A DNA stretch of 64,000 nucleotides, from assembly GCA_903904005.1 (NCBI GenBank), contig CAIVAR010000139.1, positions 1 through 64,000 on the forward strand. The letters run 5' to 3'. The position numbers and the translations under genes were made by a program. Each line of letters opens with the position of its first letter. The first letter of the stretch is position 1. Shown one piece after another: positions 46,663 through 54,979 of this stretch. Below the pieces are notes generated by a model, which was not told the origin of the DNA, made no database searches, and worked only from the letters and a program-made list of their open reading frames with translations. Source of the DNA: an uncultured Anaeromyxobacter sp. (GTDB taxonomy: Bacteria > Myxococcota > Myxococcia > Myxococcales > Anaeromyxobacteraceae).

Positions 46663-47799
46663 CTAGTTGTCGGACGGCTTGGGGTCGGCCTGGACGTCGG
46701 GGGCCAGGTCGTTGCGGATCACCACGGTGGCGCCGCTGCGGAGCTTGAAGGCGCCGCTCGACACGATCGACTCGCCGGCCTTGAGCCCCGTCACCACCGC
46801 GACGAGGTCGCCCCGGCGCTCGCCGAGCCGCACGAAGCGCTGCTGGGCGGTGAGCTGGTCCTTCCCGTCAGGCCCCTTCTTCGGCTCGAGCACGAAGACC
46901 GAGTCACCGTACGGGGCATAGAGGACCGCCGTCGCCGGCACGAGCAGCACCGGGATCTGCTCCGGCGCCAGGACCTCGACGTTGGTGAACATGCCGGGGC
47001 GCAGCCGGCCGTCCACGTTGGGGACCGTGGCCCGGACCTTCACGTTCCGGGTGGCCACGTCGACCTCGGTGTTGACGGTGCTCACCTTCCCGTTCCAGGT
47101 GGCGCCGGGGAAGGTGTCGGTGTGCAGGTGGACGGGCTGGCCGACCTTGAGCCGGGCGAGCGCCTGCTGGGGCAGCGAGAACTCCACGTAGATGGGGGTG
47201 ACCGACTGCAGCGAGGCCACCGGCGCACCCGCGCCGAGGACCTGCCCCAGCTCGACCTGGCGGATGGCGATGCGTCCGTCGAAGGGGGCGCGGATGGTCT
47301 TCTTCTCGATGGTGGCCCGGAGCGTGTTCACAGCGGCCTGTGCCTGCTTGTAGCGGGCCTCGGCGGCGTCCAGGTCGGCCGGCGTGTTGGCCTGCCCCTT
47401 GCGGACCTCTACGGCCCGCTCGAAATTCAGGCGGGCCAGGTTCTCGTCGGCCTTCGCCGAGGCGAGCTGGGCCTCCTCCGTGGAGGTGTCGAGCTTCACC
47501 AGGACGGCGCCCTTCTTCACGGAGGTTCCGGAGTCGAAGGAGACCTCCCGGATGGCGCCGGGGAGCTCGGAGCCGACGGTGACGCCGCGGAAGGCCACGA
47601 GCGTCCCGCTCGCCTCCTGCAGCGGCTGCCAGGTGGTGCCCTCCACCTTGGCCGAGGTCACCGCCTCGGGGGGCGGAACGAAGGCCTTCCCGGCCTTGAT
47701 CATCGAGCCGATCTGGGCGCCCTTCACCCCGACGAGCACCCCCACGACGGCCAGGACACCCAGGCCCACGCCGATCCAGAGCTTGGTCTTTGTCTTCAT
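46663..47799 (-). CDS. RND efflux periplasmic adaptor (membrane fusion protein)
   Basis: 378 residues. A signal-anchor helix (LWIGVGLGVLAVVGVLVGV) leads to a barrel-sandwich/lipoyl half (GSELPGAIREVSFDSGTSV, KKGAVLVKLDT). A helical hairpin (EEAQLASAKADENLARLNF, AEARYKQAQAAVNTLRATIE) precedes the second lipoyl half (TIRAPFDGRIAIRQVELGQ) and a beta-barrel domain (RLRPGMFTNVEVLAP). It bridges the inner-membrane pump and an outer-membrane channel. First gene of the pump operon; a 26-bp perfect palindrome lies about 55 bases upstream of its ATG. Confidence 0.92.
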   Translation of the reverse strand: MKTKTKLWIGVGLGVLAVVGVLVGVKGAQIGSMIKAGKAFVPPPEAVTSAKVEGTTWQPLQEASGTLVAFRGVTVGSELPGAIREVSFDSGTSVKKGAVLVKLDTSTEEAQLASAKADENLARLNFERAVEVRKGQANTPADLDAAEARYKQAQAAVNTLRATIEKKTIRAPFDGRIAIRQVELGQVLGAGAPVASLQSVTPIYVEFSLPQQALARLKVGQPVHLHTDTFPGATWNGKVSTVNTEVDVATRNVKVRATVPNVDGRLRPGMFTNVEVLAPEQIPVLLVPATAVLYAPYGDSVFVLEPKKGPDGKDQLTAQQRFVRLGERRGDLVAVVTGLKAGESIVSSGAFKLRSGATVVIRNDLAPDVQADPKPSDN

Positions 47800-47854
47800 G
47801 ATCTTCCCCTCTTAGCCAATGACGCCCCGCGCCGCAGCGCAAAGGGTGGAGACG

Positions 47855-47880
47855 GAGCCATCCGCCATGGCGGATGGCTC
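47855..47880. promoter_or_regulatory. Perfect 26-bp palindrome in the divergent promoter region
   Basis: Both halves match over 13 bases each (GAGCCATCCGCCA with its complement, no spacer). It lies between the RND operon (leftward) and the selenate/phosphonate-type binding protein (rightward). It looks like an operator for a dimeric or paired-dimer repressor such as TetR-type pump regulators, but no regulator gene is adjacent in this window. It has no T-run and is not placed like a terminator. Confidence 0.6.
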
Positions 47881-47923
47881 GATCGGGCACTAGGAAGGGC
47901 CAACCACGACCTGGAGGTCAGCC

Positions 47924-48769
47924 TTGCTCCGTACCCTCGCCGCGCTCTCCGCCGTCCTCCTCGCCGCCTCGGCATCGGCCGACCCGGCCGTCCTGCGGGT
48001 CTCGGCCATCCCCGACGAGGCCCCCACCGAGCTCCAGCGCAAGTTCAAGCCGCTCGGCGACTACCTGTCCCGGCAGGTCGGGATGGAGGTGAAGTTCATC
48101 CCGGTGACCGACTACCCGGCCACCGTGGAGGGGCTCGCGTCCGGGCAGCTCGACCTGGTCTGGTACGGCGGCTTCACCTTCGTCCAGGCCCGGCGCCGCA
48201 CCGGGACCGCCATCCCGCTCGTTCAGCGAGAGGAGGACGCCCGGTTCCACTCCAAGTTCATCACCCGGCCCGGCTCGGGCATCGCGAAGCTCGAGGATCT
48301 CAAGGGGAAGAACGTGGCCTTCGGGAGCCCGTCCTCGACGTCGGGCCACCTGATGCCCCGCTGGTTCCTGCTCCAGGCCGGCGTCGACCCCGACAAGGAC
48401 CTCGCGAAGTACGCCTTCAGCGGCGCCCACGACGTCACCGCGCGCTGGGTCGAGACCGGCAAGGTGGACGCCGGCGCGCTCAACGAGTCGGTCTGGCAGA
48501 AGCTCGTCGACGAGAAGAAGGTCGACACGAGCAAGGTGGTGGTCTTCTACACGACCCCGGATTTCTTCGACTACAACTGGACCGTCCGGGGTGACCTCGA
48601 CCCGAAGGTGGTGGAGAAGCTCCGCGCCGCCTTCCTGGCGCTCGACCCGGCGGTCCCCGAGCACAAGGCCATCCTCGACCTCCAGCGCACGAAGAAGTTC
48701 ATCCCCACCGCGCCGGAGAACTACAGGATGATCGAGGAGGCGGCGAAGGAGGCGGGGCTGCTCAAGTAG
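47924..48769 (+). CDS. PhnD-family periplasmic binding protein (putative selenate/phosphonate-type ABC transporter)
   Basis: 281 residues from a TTG at 47924 with a GGAGG ribosome-binding site 8 bases before it. The signal peptide is LRTLAALSAVLLAASASA. The mature protein has VSAIPDEAPTELQRKFKPL, LDLVWYGGFTFVQARRRTG, PLVQREEDARFHSKFI and GSPSSTSGHLMPRWFL. The words FTFVQARxRTG and QREEDA match, as I recall them, the branch annotated as putative selenate transporter binding proteins. The permease and ATPase are encoded convergently on the other strand, with a 49-base overlap at the 3' ends. It would bind a small oxyanion or related compound in the periplasm. Confidence 0.82.
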   Translation: MLRTLAALSAVLLAASASADPAVLRVSAIPDEAPTELQRKFKPLGDYLSRQVGMEVKFIPVTDYPATVEGLASGQLDLVWYGGFTFVQARRRTGTAIPLVQREEDARFHSKFITRPGSGIAKLEDLKGKNVAFGSPSSTSGHLMPRWFLLQAGVDPDKDLAKYAFSGAHDVTARWVETGKVDAGALNESVWQKLVDEKKVDTSKVVVFYTTPDFFDYNWTVRGDLDPKVVEKLRAAFLALDPAVPEHKAILDLQRTKKFIPTAPENYRMIEEAAKEAGLLK

Positions 48770-50418
48770 CGCCCCCGCAGCCAGGTGCTGGCCGCGTCGA
48801 CCGCGAGCACCAGGACGAGGACGACCGCGAGGACGGTGAGCGTCCGTCCGTGGTCGAAGACCGACAGCGAGACGTACAGGATGCGCCCCAGGCCGCCGGC
48901 CCCGACCACCCCCAGCACCGCTGCGGCCCGGATGTTCACCTCCCACCGGTAGAGGGTGTAGGCGACGAGCTGGGCGAAGGCCTGCGGCAGGCTGGCGAGG
49001 AGCCGCTCCGAGGTCGCGCCCGCCCCGGCGGCTCGCAACGCCATCGCCGGGCCGGCGGGTACCTCGTCGAGCGCCTCGGCGTAGAGCCGACCCAGCACCC
49101 CGGCGGTGTGGACGCCGATGGCGAGCGCCCCCGCGAACGGGCCGAGCCCGATGGCGAGCACGAAGGCGAGCGCCCAGAGCAGCTCGGGCAGCGTGCGGCA
49201 GAGGTTCATGAGGGCGCGCGCACCGGCTCCGGCGATCCGGGAAGCGGCTTCGGGGATTCCGATCCGGGCGTCCTCGACCCATCCGCGCGGTGCGGCCGTG
49301 GCGACGAGCGCGAGGAGGAGCCCCAGGGCCGCAGCGAGGGTGGTTCCCAGGACGCTCACGGCGAGCGTCTCCGCCGCGGCCGGGAGGAGCTGCCGGAGGA
49401 AGGGCAGGGCGAGGTCGGGCGGCCAGAGCGACCGCGCGAAGTCGCCCATGGAGCGGAGCGCGCGCGCCGAGAGGAGGGTGCCCGGCGAGAGCTCGAGGAT
49501 GCGCGCGGCCGCGCCCACGACGGCGATCCCGGCCAGCGCCGAGCCCGCGTCCCGGGCCAGACGAGCCGGCGTCGCCGGGAAGAGCGAGGGGCGGAGGGCC
49601 AGGCGGGTTCGCGCGGCCCGGGAGAGCGCGTCGACGCCGGCCACCAGCGCGAAAAGGACGAGCACCCAGGTGGCCGCCTCGTCGTAGCGGAGCATCTTGA
49701 GCGACAGCTCGAGCTCCTGGCCGAGGCCGCCGGCGCCGACGAGCCCCAGCACCGAGGACGCCCGGATCGCGCAGTCGAACCGGTAGAGCGTGTACGACGC
49801 CAGGGTCGCCCGCGCCGCTGGGGCGATGCCGAGCAGGAGGGCCGCGAGCGGTCTCGCCCCCGCGCCTCCCAGTGCCTCGCCCGGACCCCGCGGCGTCGAC
49901 TCCAGGATCTCGGCGAAGACCTTGCCGACGATCCCGCCGTAGGCCACGCCGATGGCGAGCACGCCCGCCGCCGGACCGAGCCCCACGGCGCGGACGAAGA
50001 GGAGCGCCCAGAGGACCTCTGGGATCGACCGCATGACGGCGAGCAGGAGGCGGGCGGCCCGGTGGAGGAGGACCGAGGGCAGCCCCGGACGGCCGCCCAG
50101 GGAGGCGCGGAGGCGGGGGTCGATGGCAGCGAGCGCGAGCGGGATGCCGAGGAGGACCGCGAGCGCCATGCCCGCCGTGGCGATGGCTACCGTCTGGAGG
50201 AGGGGGCGCCAGATCCCGGAGAGAAAGTCGGCCGAGTGGGCGGGCGGAAGGAAGCCGCCCAGGAAGTCGGAGAAGGCCCGGAGGGTGTCGGCGGAGAGGA
50301 GGGTGCCGAGGTTCCCCTCCGAGCCGCGCCAGGCGAGCGCCAGGGCCACCGCGAGCGCCAGGCCGGGACCGCGGAGCCACCAGGGGCGCCGGACCGGCGC
50401 CGCGGAAGGCGGGCTCAC
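48721..50418 (-). CDS. ABC transporter permease with two fused PhnE-type domains
   Basis: 565 residues from a GTG that overlaps the ATPase stop. Two similar permease modules lie in tandem. Each has a membrane bundle (TVAIATAGMALAVLLGIPLA; TLAVSVLGTTLAAALGLLLA), a conserved MRSIPEVLWALLFVRAVGLG / LCRTLPELLWALAFVLAIGL segment, an EAA-type loop (EILESTPRGPGEALGGAGA; EALDEVPAGPAMALRAAGA) and a final YTLYR...LGLVGAGGLG / LGVVGAGGLG box. Most PhnE permeases are single-module homodimers; here both halves are in one chain. It imports the ligand delivered by the convergent binding protein. Confidence 0.87.
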   Translation of the reverse strand: MSPPSAAPVRRPWWLRGPGLALAVALALAWRGSEGNLGTLLSADTLRAFSDFLGGFLPPAHSADFLSGIWRPLLQTVAIATAGMALAVLLGIPLALAAIDPRLRASLGGRPGLPSVLLHRAARLLLAVMRSIPEVLWALLFVRAVGLGPAAGVLAIGVAYGGIVGKVFAEILESTPRGPGEALGGAGARPLAALLLGIAPAARATLASYTLYRFDCAIRASSVLGLVGAGGLGQELELSLKMLRYDEAATWVLVLFALVAGVDALSRAARTRLALRPSLFPATPARLARDAGSALAGIAVVGAAARILELSPGTLLSARALRSMGDFARSLWPPDLALPFLRQLLPAAAETLAVSVLGTTLAAALGLLLALVATAAPRGWVEDARIGIPEAASRIAGAGARALMNLCRTLPELLWALAFVLAIGLGPFAGALAIGVHTAGVLGRLYAEALDEVPAGPAMALRAAGAGATSERLLASLPQAFAQLVAYTLYRWEVNIRAAAVLGVVGAGGLGRILYVSLSVFDHGRTLTVLAVVLVLVLAVDAASTWLRGRYLSSPASFAASSIIL

Positions 50419-51176
50419 GTGGGCCCTTCGATGCGGTAGAGGGCGGCGAGCCGTTCCTCGGTCAGTTGATGCCGGGACAGGTCGAAGAGGACGCGCCCGG
50501 CGCGGAGCCCCACGAACCGGTCGACCAGGTCCCGGAGGGGCGCGATCTGGTGGGTGGAGACGACGAGGGTGCGGCCGGACGCGGCGTCGACGAGGAGGCG
50601 CGCCACCTCCGCCGACCGCTCCGGATCGACCGAGGAGAAGGGCTCGTCGGCGAGCACGAGGTCGGGCTCCTGCCAGAGGACGCGGGCCACCGCGACCCGC
50701 TGCTGCTCGCCCCCCGAGAGACGGTCGACCCGCTCGTCGATCCGCGACGCGAGGCCGACCCGGTCGAGGAGCGCCGCGACGCGTTCCCGGTCCTGGCGGA
50801 GGAGTGGGGCGACCGCGAGCCGCAGCACCCCCTGCGTGCCCACCCGGCCGAGGAGGACGTTCTCGAGCACGCTCGCCTGCGGGACGAGGTGGAGTTGCTG
50901 GTGGATGGTCCCGACGCGGGCGCGCAGGGCGCGCAGCTTCCCGGCTGGGAGCCCGGCGGGGTCCTCGCCGAGGACGCGGACCTCGCCACCGGAAGCGAAG
51001 AGGGACGCGCCGGCGAGGCGGAGCAGCGTGGTCTTGCCGGCGCCGGACGGGCCCACGACGGCGACCCGCTCGCCCCGCGAGACCCGGAGATCGAGGGCGT
51101 CGATGGCCCGGACGCCGCCGAGGGTGCGGCAGGCGCCCTGGAAGGCGAGGACGTCCCGGGGGAAGGCGGATTCCAT
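50415..51176 (-). CDS. ABC transporter ATPase (PhnC-like)
   Basis: 253 residues from the ATG at 51176. Walker A GPSGAGKTTLLRLAG, the Q-loop region GTIHQQLHLVPQASVLENVL, signature LSGGEQQRVAVARVL, Walker B DLVLADEPFSSVDPE and the switch His in VVSTHQIAPL. The HQQxxLVPxxSVLxNVLxGR wording is that of the phosphonate/selenate import group. It powers the fused permease downstream (4-base overlap). It sits 11 bases after the TusA-MetE fusion gene, so transporter and enzymes share one transcript. Confidence 0.92.
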   Translation of the reverse strand: MESAFPRDVLAFQGACRTLGGVRAIDALDLRVSRGERVAVVGPSGAGKTTLLRLAGASLFASGGEVRVLGEDPAGLPAGKLRALRARVGTIHQQLHLVPQASVLENVLLGRVGTQGVLRLAVAPLLRQDRERVAALLDRVGLASRIDERVDRLSGGEQQRVAVARVLWQEPDLVLADEPFSSVDPERSAEVARLLVDAASGRTLVVSTHQIAPLRDLVDRFVGLRAGRVLFDLSRHQLTEERLAALYRIEGPT

Positions 51177-51187
51177 GGCGTCGTCGC

Positions 51188-52723
51188 TCAGGTGTAGCGC
51201 CCGCGGAGCACCCGGGCCACCTCGACTGCCACCGCGAGCTTGCCCCGGGCGATCTCCGCGGAGGCCACCGGGTTGTCGGCGAAGGTGGCGAAGCCGCAGT
51301 CCGGGTTGAGGAGGACCCGCTCCGGGCCAAAAGTCCGGACGGCCCGCTCCGCCCGGTCCAGGACGACCTCGAACGGTTCGACCGCCGGCACCTTCTGGTT
51401 CACCACCCCGACGCCGATGCGCCGGTCCCGGGGGATCTCGGCCAGGACCTCCATCTCCCCGGCCCGGGGGGTGGCGAGTTCGAGGAAGAGGGTCCCCACC
51501 GGCACACGGGAGAGGAGCCCGAGGAGGGGACGGTAGTCGCCCCGCAGCGCCACCGTCTCGTCCGGCGTCCAGTTGCCGCGGCAGACGTGGAGGGCGAGCC
51601 GCTCGCGCGGCAGCCCCCGCGTCAACCGGGCGAGGAGGTCCTCGGCGAAGGCGAGTTCCTCCGGGGTGTCGCGCCGCGCCCCCAGCGCTCCGCACATGAA
51701 GCTGCGGTTCCCGGCGACGGCGCCGCCGAAGACCACCTCGGAGAGCACCGGCTCGTCGAGCTGGACGAGGGCGGCTCCGCCGGCGAGGAGGAAATGGATC
51801 TCCTCGCGGAGGACGCGCACCACGTCGTCGGCGAGGGCCTCGCGGTCCGGGTAGGCCGAGTCGGAGATGCACTCCATCCACATGGTCCGGGCGAGCAGGT
51901 AAGGGCCCGGGAGGGCAATCTTGACTGGACGTGAAGTACGGGATCGAAGGAACTCCAGCTCGTGGACGGCGATGGGGCGGACGCGCGACAGGGGACCGAG
52001 GACGGCCGGGTGGCGCACCTTTCCCGCCGGGACGTCGAGGGCCCGGAGTTCCCTCTCGAACTCCTCCGGGTCCTCCACGTACGGCAGGAGGTCGGTGATG
52101 GGCACGAGCTGGCAGTTGTCGAGGCGGGACGCGACGAAGCTCGCGTAGTTGTCGCGCCGCTGCTCCCCGTCGGTCACGACGTCCACCCCGGCCGCCAGCT
52201 GCGCGTCGAGCGAGAGCGTCACCGCGTCGTCGGCGGTGGCCTGGAACTCGAGCTCGGAGAGCCGTCCGTCCAGGTACTCGTGGAGCGCCTGGAGCATCCA
52301 CCTCGGCCGGGGCCAGCTCCCGACGCCCATCACCGAGAGCGGGGCGATGGTGGGCGCGGGCGCCGGGGGAGGGAGCGAGTCCGGGATCCGGACCGGCAGG
52401 ATCTCCCGTCCTGCCATGCGGGGGCGCCCCGGGGGCGCCTGACCGGGCGGCGCCAGGGAGGGGGCGAACCGCCCCTTCGCGACCAGGAACCGGTACCTCC
52501 CGTCCCCGCGCTCCTCGGAGACGAGCTCGTTGCCCGTCATGCGGCACCAGGCCGGGAGGTCCTCGCACACCGATGCCTCGGCCGAGGCGATCTCCAGCAC
52601 TTGCCCCTCGCGCAGCGGGTCGATGTGCTGCCGGATGAGCAGGAGCAGGCCGCTCCCGCAATCGAGCGTCCCGCCGTCGAAGCTCGCCGCCGGGGTCGGG
52701 TTCCTCGGTTCCTCGGAGGGCAC
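51188..52723 (-). CDS. Fusion of a TusA-like domain with a cobalamin-independent methionine synthase (MetE-type) barrel
   Basis: 511 residues. Residues ~15-85 are TusA-like (TLDCGSGLLLLI, EDLPAWCRMTGNELV), with Cys-Gly instead of the usual Cys-Pro. From ~125 comes a core MetE/UROD-type barrel (SVMGVGSWPRPRWMLQAL, VDVVTDGEQRRDNY, LPGPYLLARTMW, LVQLDEPVL). All four zinc-ligand positions of MetE are visible: His379 and Cys381 (LHVCRGNW), Glu415 (LFLELATP) and Cys476 (LNPDCGFAT). The N-terminal MetE barrel is absent. It may move a methyl group between a thiol or selenol substrate and an unknown carrier, with the TusA part holding sulfur or selenium. That reaction is inference. Confidence 0.8.
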   Translation of the reverse strand: MPSEEPRNPTPAASFDGGTLDCGSGLLLLIRQHIDPLREGQVLEIASAEASVCEDLPAWCRMTGNELVSEERGDGRYRFLVAKGRFAPSLAPPGQAPPGRPRMAGREILPVRIPDSLPPPAPAPTIAPLSVMGVGSWPRPRWMLQALHEYLDGRLSELEFQATADDAVTLSLDAQLAAGVDVVTDGEQRRDNYASFVASRLDNCQLVPITDLLPYVEDPEEFERELRALDVPAGKVRHPAVLGPLSRVRPIAVHELEFLRSRTSRPVKIALPGPYLLARTMWMECISDSAYPDREALADDVVRVLREEIHFLLAGGAALVQLDEPVLSEVVFGGAVAGNRSFMCGALGARRDTPEELAFAEDLLARLTRGLPRERLALHVCRGNWTPDETVALRGDYRPLLGLLSRVPVGTLFLELATPRAGEMEVLAEIPRDRRIGVGVVNQKVPAVEPFEVVLDRAERAVRTFGPERVLLNPDCGFATFADNPVASAEIARGKLAVAVEVARVLRGRYT

Positions 52724-52734
52724 GGGAGGGAACC

Positions 52735-53097
52735 CTAGTAGGAGATGCAGGGAGCGCCGGAGGCCAGGAACTCCACGACCTTGGCGCCGCCCACGATGGT
52801 CGCGCCCTCCACCAGCGCCTTCTCGTCGAGCGCCCGCTTCTTGAAGCAGGGAGAGCAGACGAAGATCTTGCCTCCACCCTTCACGAAGTTGGCGAGGAGG
52901 TCGCGCAGCGGCGCGAACCCTTCCTCGTGGATGTCGTCGGCGTAGCCCTTCACCGCGAGGCGAACGGCCTCGGTGGAGAGGAATACCATCGTCTCCTGGG
53001 CGGACCCCACGGCGGCGTTGGCCACGACGAATCCGACGGTGGCGCGGTCGGGGTCGTTCTTCGCATTGGTGATCGAGACGCAGAGCTTTCCGGACAT
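52735..53097 (-). CDS. DsrE-family sulfur/selenium relay protein
   Basis: 120 residues with the DsrE fold pattern: LCVSITNAKNDPDRATVGF, VVANAAVGSAQETMVFLSTE, GGGKIFVCSPCFKKRALDE (two Cys in CSPC) and a late Cys in SGAPCISY. DsrE-like proteins carry persulfide or selenide on a Cys and exchange it with TusA. It lies 11 bases from the TusA-MetE fusion and 1 base from the TusA-like gene. TusA plus DsrE together recall YedF of selenium metabolism, where the two are fused. Confidence 0.85.
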   Translation of the reverse strand: MSGKLCVSITNAKNDPDRATVGFVVANAAVGSAQETMVFLSTEAVRLAVKGYADDIHEEGFAPLRDLLANFVKGGGKIFVCSPCFKKRALDEKALVEGATIVGGAKVVEFLASGAPCISY

Positions 53098-53098
53098 G

Positions 53099-53338
53099 TC
53101 AGGACTCCTTGGAACGGATGAGGTAACGGGGAGGGTGCGCGCCGACCAGCGCGTGCCCCGTCAGCCGGCACCAGGCCGGGATGTCGTGGGGCGCGCCGAG
53201 GTCGGTCGCGGTGAGCGTGAGCAGCTTGCCGGGTCCGAGGGCGCGCATGCGCTGCGAGAGCAGGAAGACCAGCTCGCCACAGCCCATGTCGCCCGCGTCC
53301 CAGGTGTCGTCCGGCTGGACGGGTTCGTTCATCGCCAT
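53099..53338 (-). CDS. TusA-like sulfur/selenium carrier
   Basis: 79 residues: DAGDMGCGELVFLLSQRM, then a central strand LLTLTATDLG and the family end DIPAWCRLTGHALV. TusA normally carries sulfur on the Cys of a CPxP motif; here it is Cys-Gly, exactly as in the N-terminal domain of the fusion gene two genes on, and both share a second Cys (AWCR). It is the first gene of the leftward five-gene operon ending in the ABC permease. It would receive or deliver sulfur or selenium to the DsrE partner. Confidence 0.78.
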   Translation of the reverse strand: MAMNEPVQPDDTWDAGDMGCGELVFLLSQRMRALGPGKLLTLTATDLGAPHDIPAWCRLTGHALVGAHPPRYLIRSKES

Positions 53339-53531
53339 CGCATGCCCGGTTGGGGGAGATCGCTTCGGAAAATGCGGGAGGGGGAGCGCACGGTTCCCCG
53401 GCCTTTCGGCCTCAGCCCTCGAGCGGGCTGCGCGACTCGATGTCGGTCACGGTCGTCACCTCCGGCACGCCATGACCTGTAGCACGGCGCGGTGGTCGGG
53501 GGAGCGGTCGATCGCGACCGGGGCCCGCCGG
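53339..53531. other. Intergenic region with two small hairpins
   Basis: 193 bases between the TusA-like gene and the converging-side lipoprotein gene (both leftward). It contains GGCC-TTTC-GGCC and GCCC-TCGAGC-GGGC hairpins side by side near 53400-53430. These could be a weak terminator for the upstream lipoprotein gene or a 5'-leader structure of the TusA operon. No T-run follows on either strand and no -24/-12 element is obvious. Confidence 0.3.
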
Positions 53532-54956
53532 CTACCGCCGGGTCGTGACCTGGGAGAGCGGGTAGCCGCCCATCGACCCGACCGTGCCGTATCCCGCCTC
53601 GGAGGTCCCGGTCATGCAGGTCGCCCCCATCATCCCGCCAGGGGCGCAGTCGGCGTAGGCGAGCTTGGCGATCTGCCCCGGCGTCGGCGCCGCGGTCGGC
53701 TCGGCCGCGTCCACGAAGATCCGGACGTAGGCGTTCCCGGGGTTGGCGCCCCCCGGGAACCCCCAGTGGAGCGCCGACCCGGAGCCGGGTGCCCATCCGT
53801 CGGTGCCGCCGAACCTCGGGTCCGAGGAGAGCGTGTCGGTGGTGCCGTGCCGGAAGGTGGTGACGAGCCACCCGTCCGCGCCGTCGAGGGTGACGGGGAG
53901 TGCGGACAGCTGGTGACCGAGGTCGAGCCAGGTCATCGTGTCGTCCGGGTAGGGGACCGGCCCCCCGGTCATGGCCTCGCTCAGCCGCCCGTGGAGATCC
54001 GACACGACGCCGGTGCTGGCGTTGAACGCGTAGGACCCGATGAAGATCGAGTCGTTGGGCTGGGTGTCCGGCTCGCGGAAGACGGTGACCACGTCGTACC
54101 GGGTGACCAGCTCGGCCGGGGCGGAAGCCGGGCCCGTCCCGACGGCATTGGTCGCCGCCAGGGTGAACCGGTATCCGGTGCAGGACGAGGGGCAGGTGGC
54201 GGTGACCGGCTGGGTCGCCCCGGTCGCCGTCACGCCCGGCGGGCTCGACGTGACCGTGAAGCCGGCGAGGGGGCTTCCGCCGGCCTGGACCCCGCCCATC
54301 CGTACCGTCACGGTGGCCGGCAGCCCGCCCGCCGTGGCGGTGACCCCGGACGGCGCACCGGGGACCTGGGGCGCGGGGGGCGCGGTGATGGCGAACGTCA
54401 GGGAGGCGTGGACGTCCCCCGCGCTGGCGACGATGGTGCAATCGCCGGTGGCGATGGCGACCGCGAGCCCGGTGGCGGCGTCGACCGAGCAGGTCGCCGC
54501 CGTGGCGCTGGCGTAGCCGACCGGCAGGCCGGCGCTCTCGACGGCGCGGACCGTCCCCTGGTCGTACACGCCCAGCGAAGGGGCGGGGTCGAACGTGATC
54601 ACCCCCTGGAACCGGAAGGTCACGTCCTGGGTGGCCGGGAAGGCCGCGGCGTAGGTGGCGTCGCCGGACTGGCCGGCTGCGACGGTGCAAGCTCCGGATG
54701 CCGTCGCGGAGACGACGCCGCTGGCCCCGTCGACCGAGCAGAGGAGCGGGGTCCTCGTGGAGTACCGGACCGGGAGGCCGGAGCTGGCCGTGGCCGACAC
54801 GGTCGCCGAGGACTGGTTGACGGCGGGTGAGGGAGCGGGAGCGAAGGTGATGACCTGCGGGCGCGCCTCGATCCGGGGACCCTCGTTGCATCCGCCCAGC
54901 GCCGCGATCGCCAGGGCGGTGAGGAGGAGGGGAACTGGATTCGTGGAGCGGCGCAT
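53532..54956 (-). CDS. Lipoprotein with Ig-like and fibronectin-type domains and a Cys/Met-rich C-terminal motif
   Basis: 474 residues from the ATG at 54956; the lipobox ends LGGC. Two Ig/cadherin-like repeats (VITFAPAPSPAVNQSSATV and VITFDPAPSLGVYDQGTVR, each with a CSVD segment) are followed by a fibronectin-like domain (PGAPSGVTATAGG). The final ~170 residues are homologous to the lipoprotein at 57.4 kb: FIGSYAFNAST, LRSEA-type strand, LVTTFRHGTTDTL, NAYVRIFVDA and the block DCAPGGMMGATCMTGT (Cys437, Cys447). Its Cys/Met spacing suggests Cu(I) binding. It lies 23 bases behind the copper-type TonB receptor gene in the same direction, so is probably in its operon. Confidence 0.7.
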   Translation of the reverse strand: MRRSTNPVPLLLTALAIAALGGCNEGPRIEARPQVITFAPAPSPAVNQSSATVSATASSGLPVRYSTRTPLLCSVDGASGVVSATASGACTVAAGQSGDATYAAAFPATQDVTFRFQGVITFDPAPSLGVYDQGTVRAVESAGLPVGYASATAATCSVDAATGLAVAIATGDCTIVASAGDVHASLTFAITAPPAPQVPGAPSGVTATAGGLPATVTVRMGGVQAGGSPLAGFTVTSSPPGVTATGATQPVTATCPSSCTGYRFTLAATNAVGTGPASAPAELVTRYDVVTVFREPDTQPNDSIFIGSYAFNASTGVVSDLHGRLSEAMTGGPVPYPDDTMTWLDLGHQLSALPVTLDGADGWLVTTFRHGTTDTLSSDPRFGGTDGWAPGSGSALHWGFPGGANPGNAYVRIFVDAAEPTAAPTPGQIAKLAYADCAPGGMMGATCMTGTSEAGYGTVGSMGGYPLSQVTTRR

Positions 54957-54979
54957 GCGCGGTCTCGGGGGGCGGCGGT

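Noticed and set aside
53400-53530. A tiny minus-strand frame (VPEVTTVTDIESRSPLEG) upstream of the TusA-like gene
   Set aside because: Too short and without a convincing ribosome-binding site to call a gene or leader peptide.
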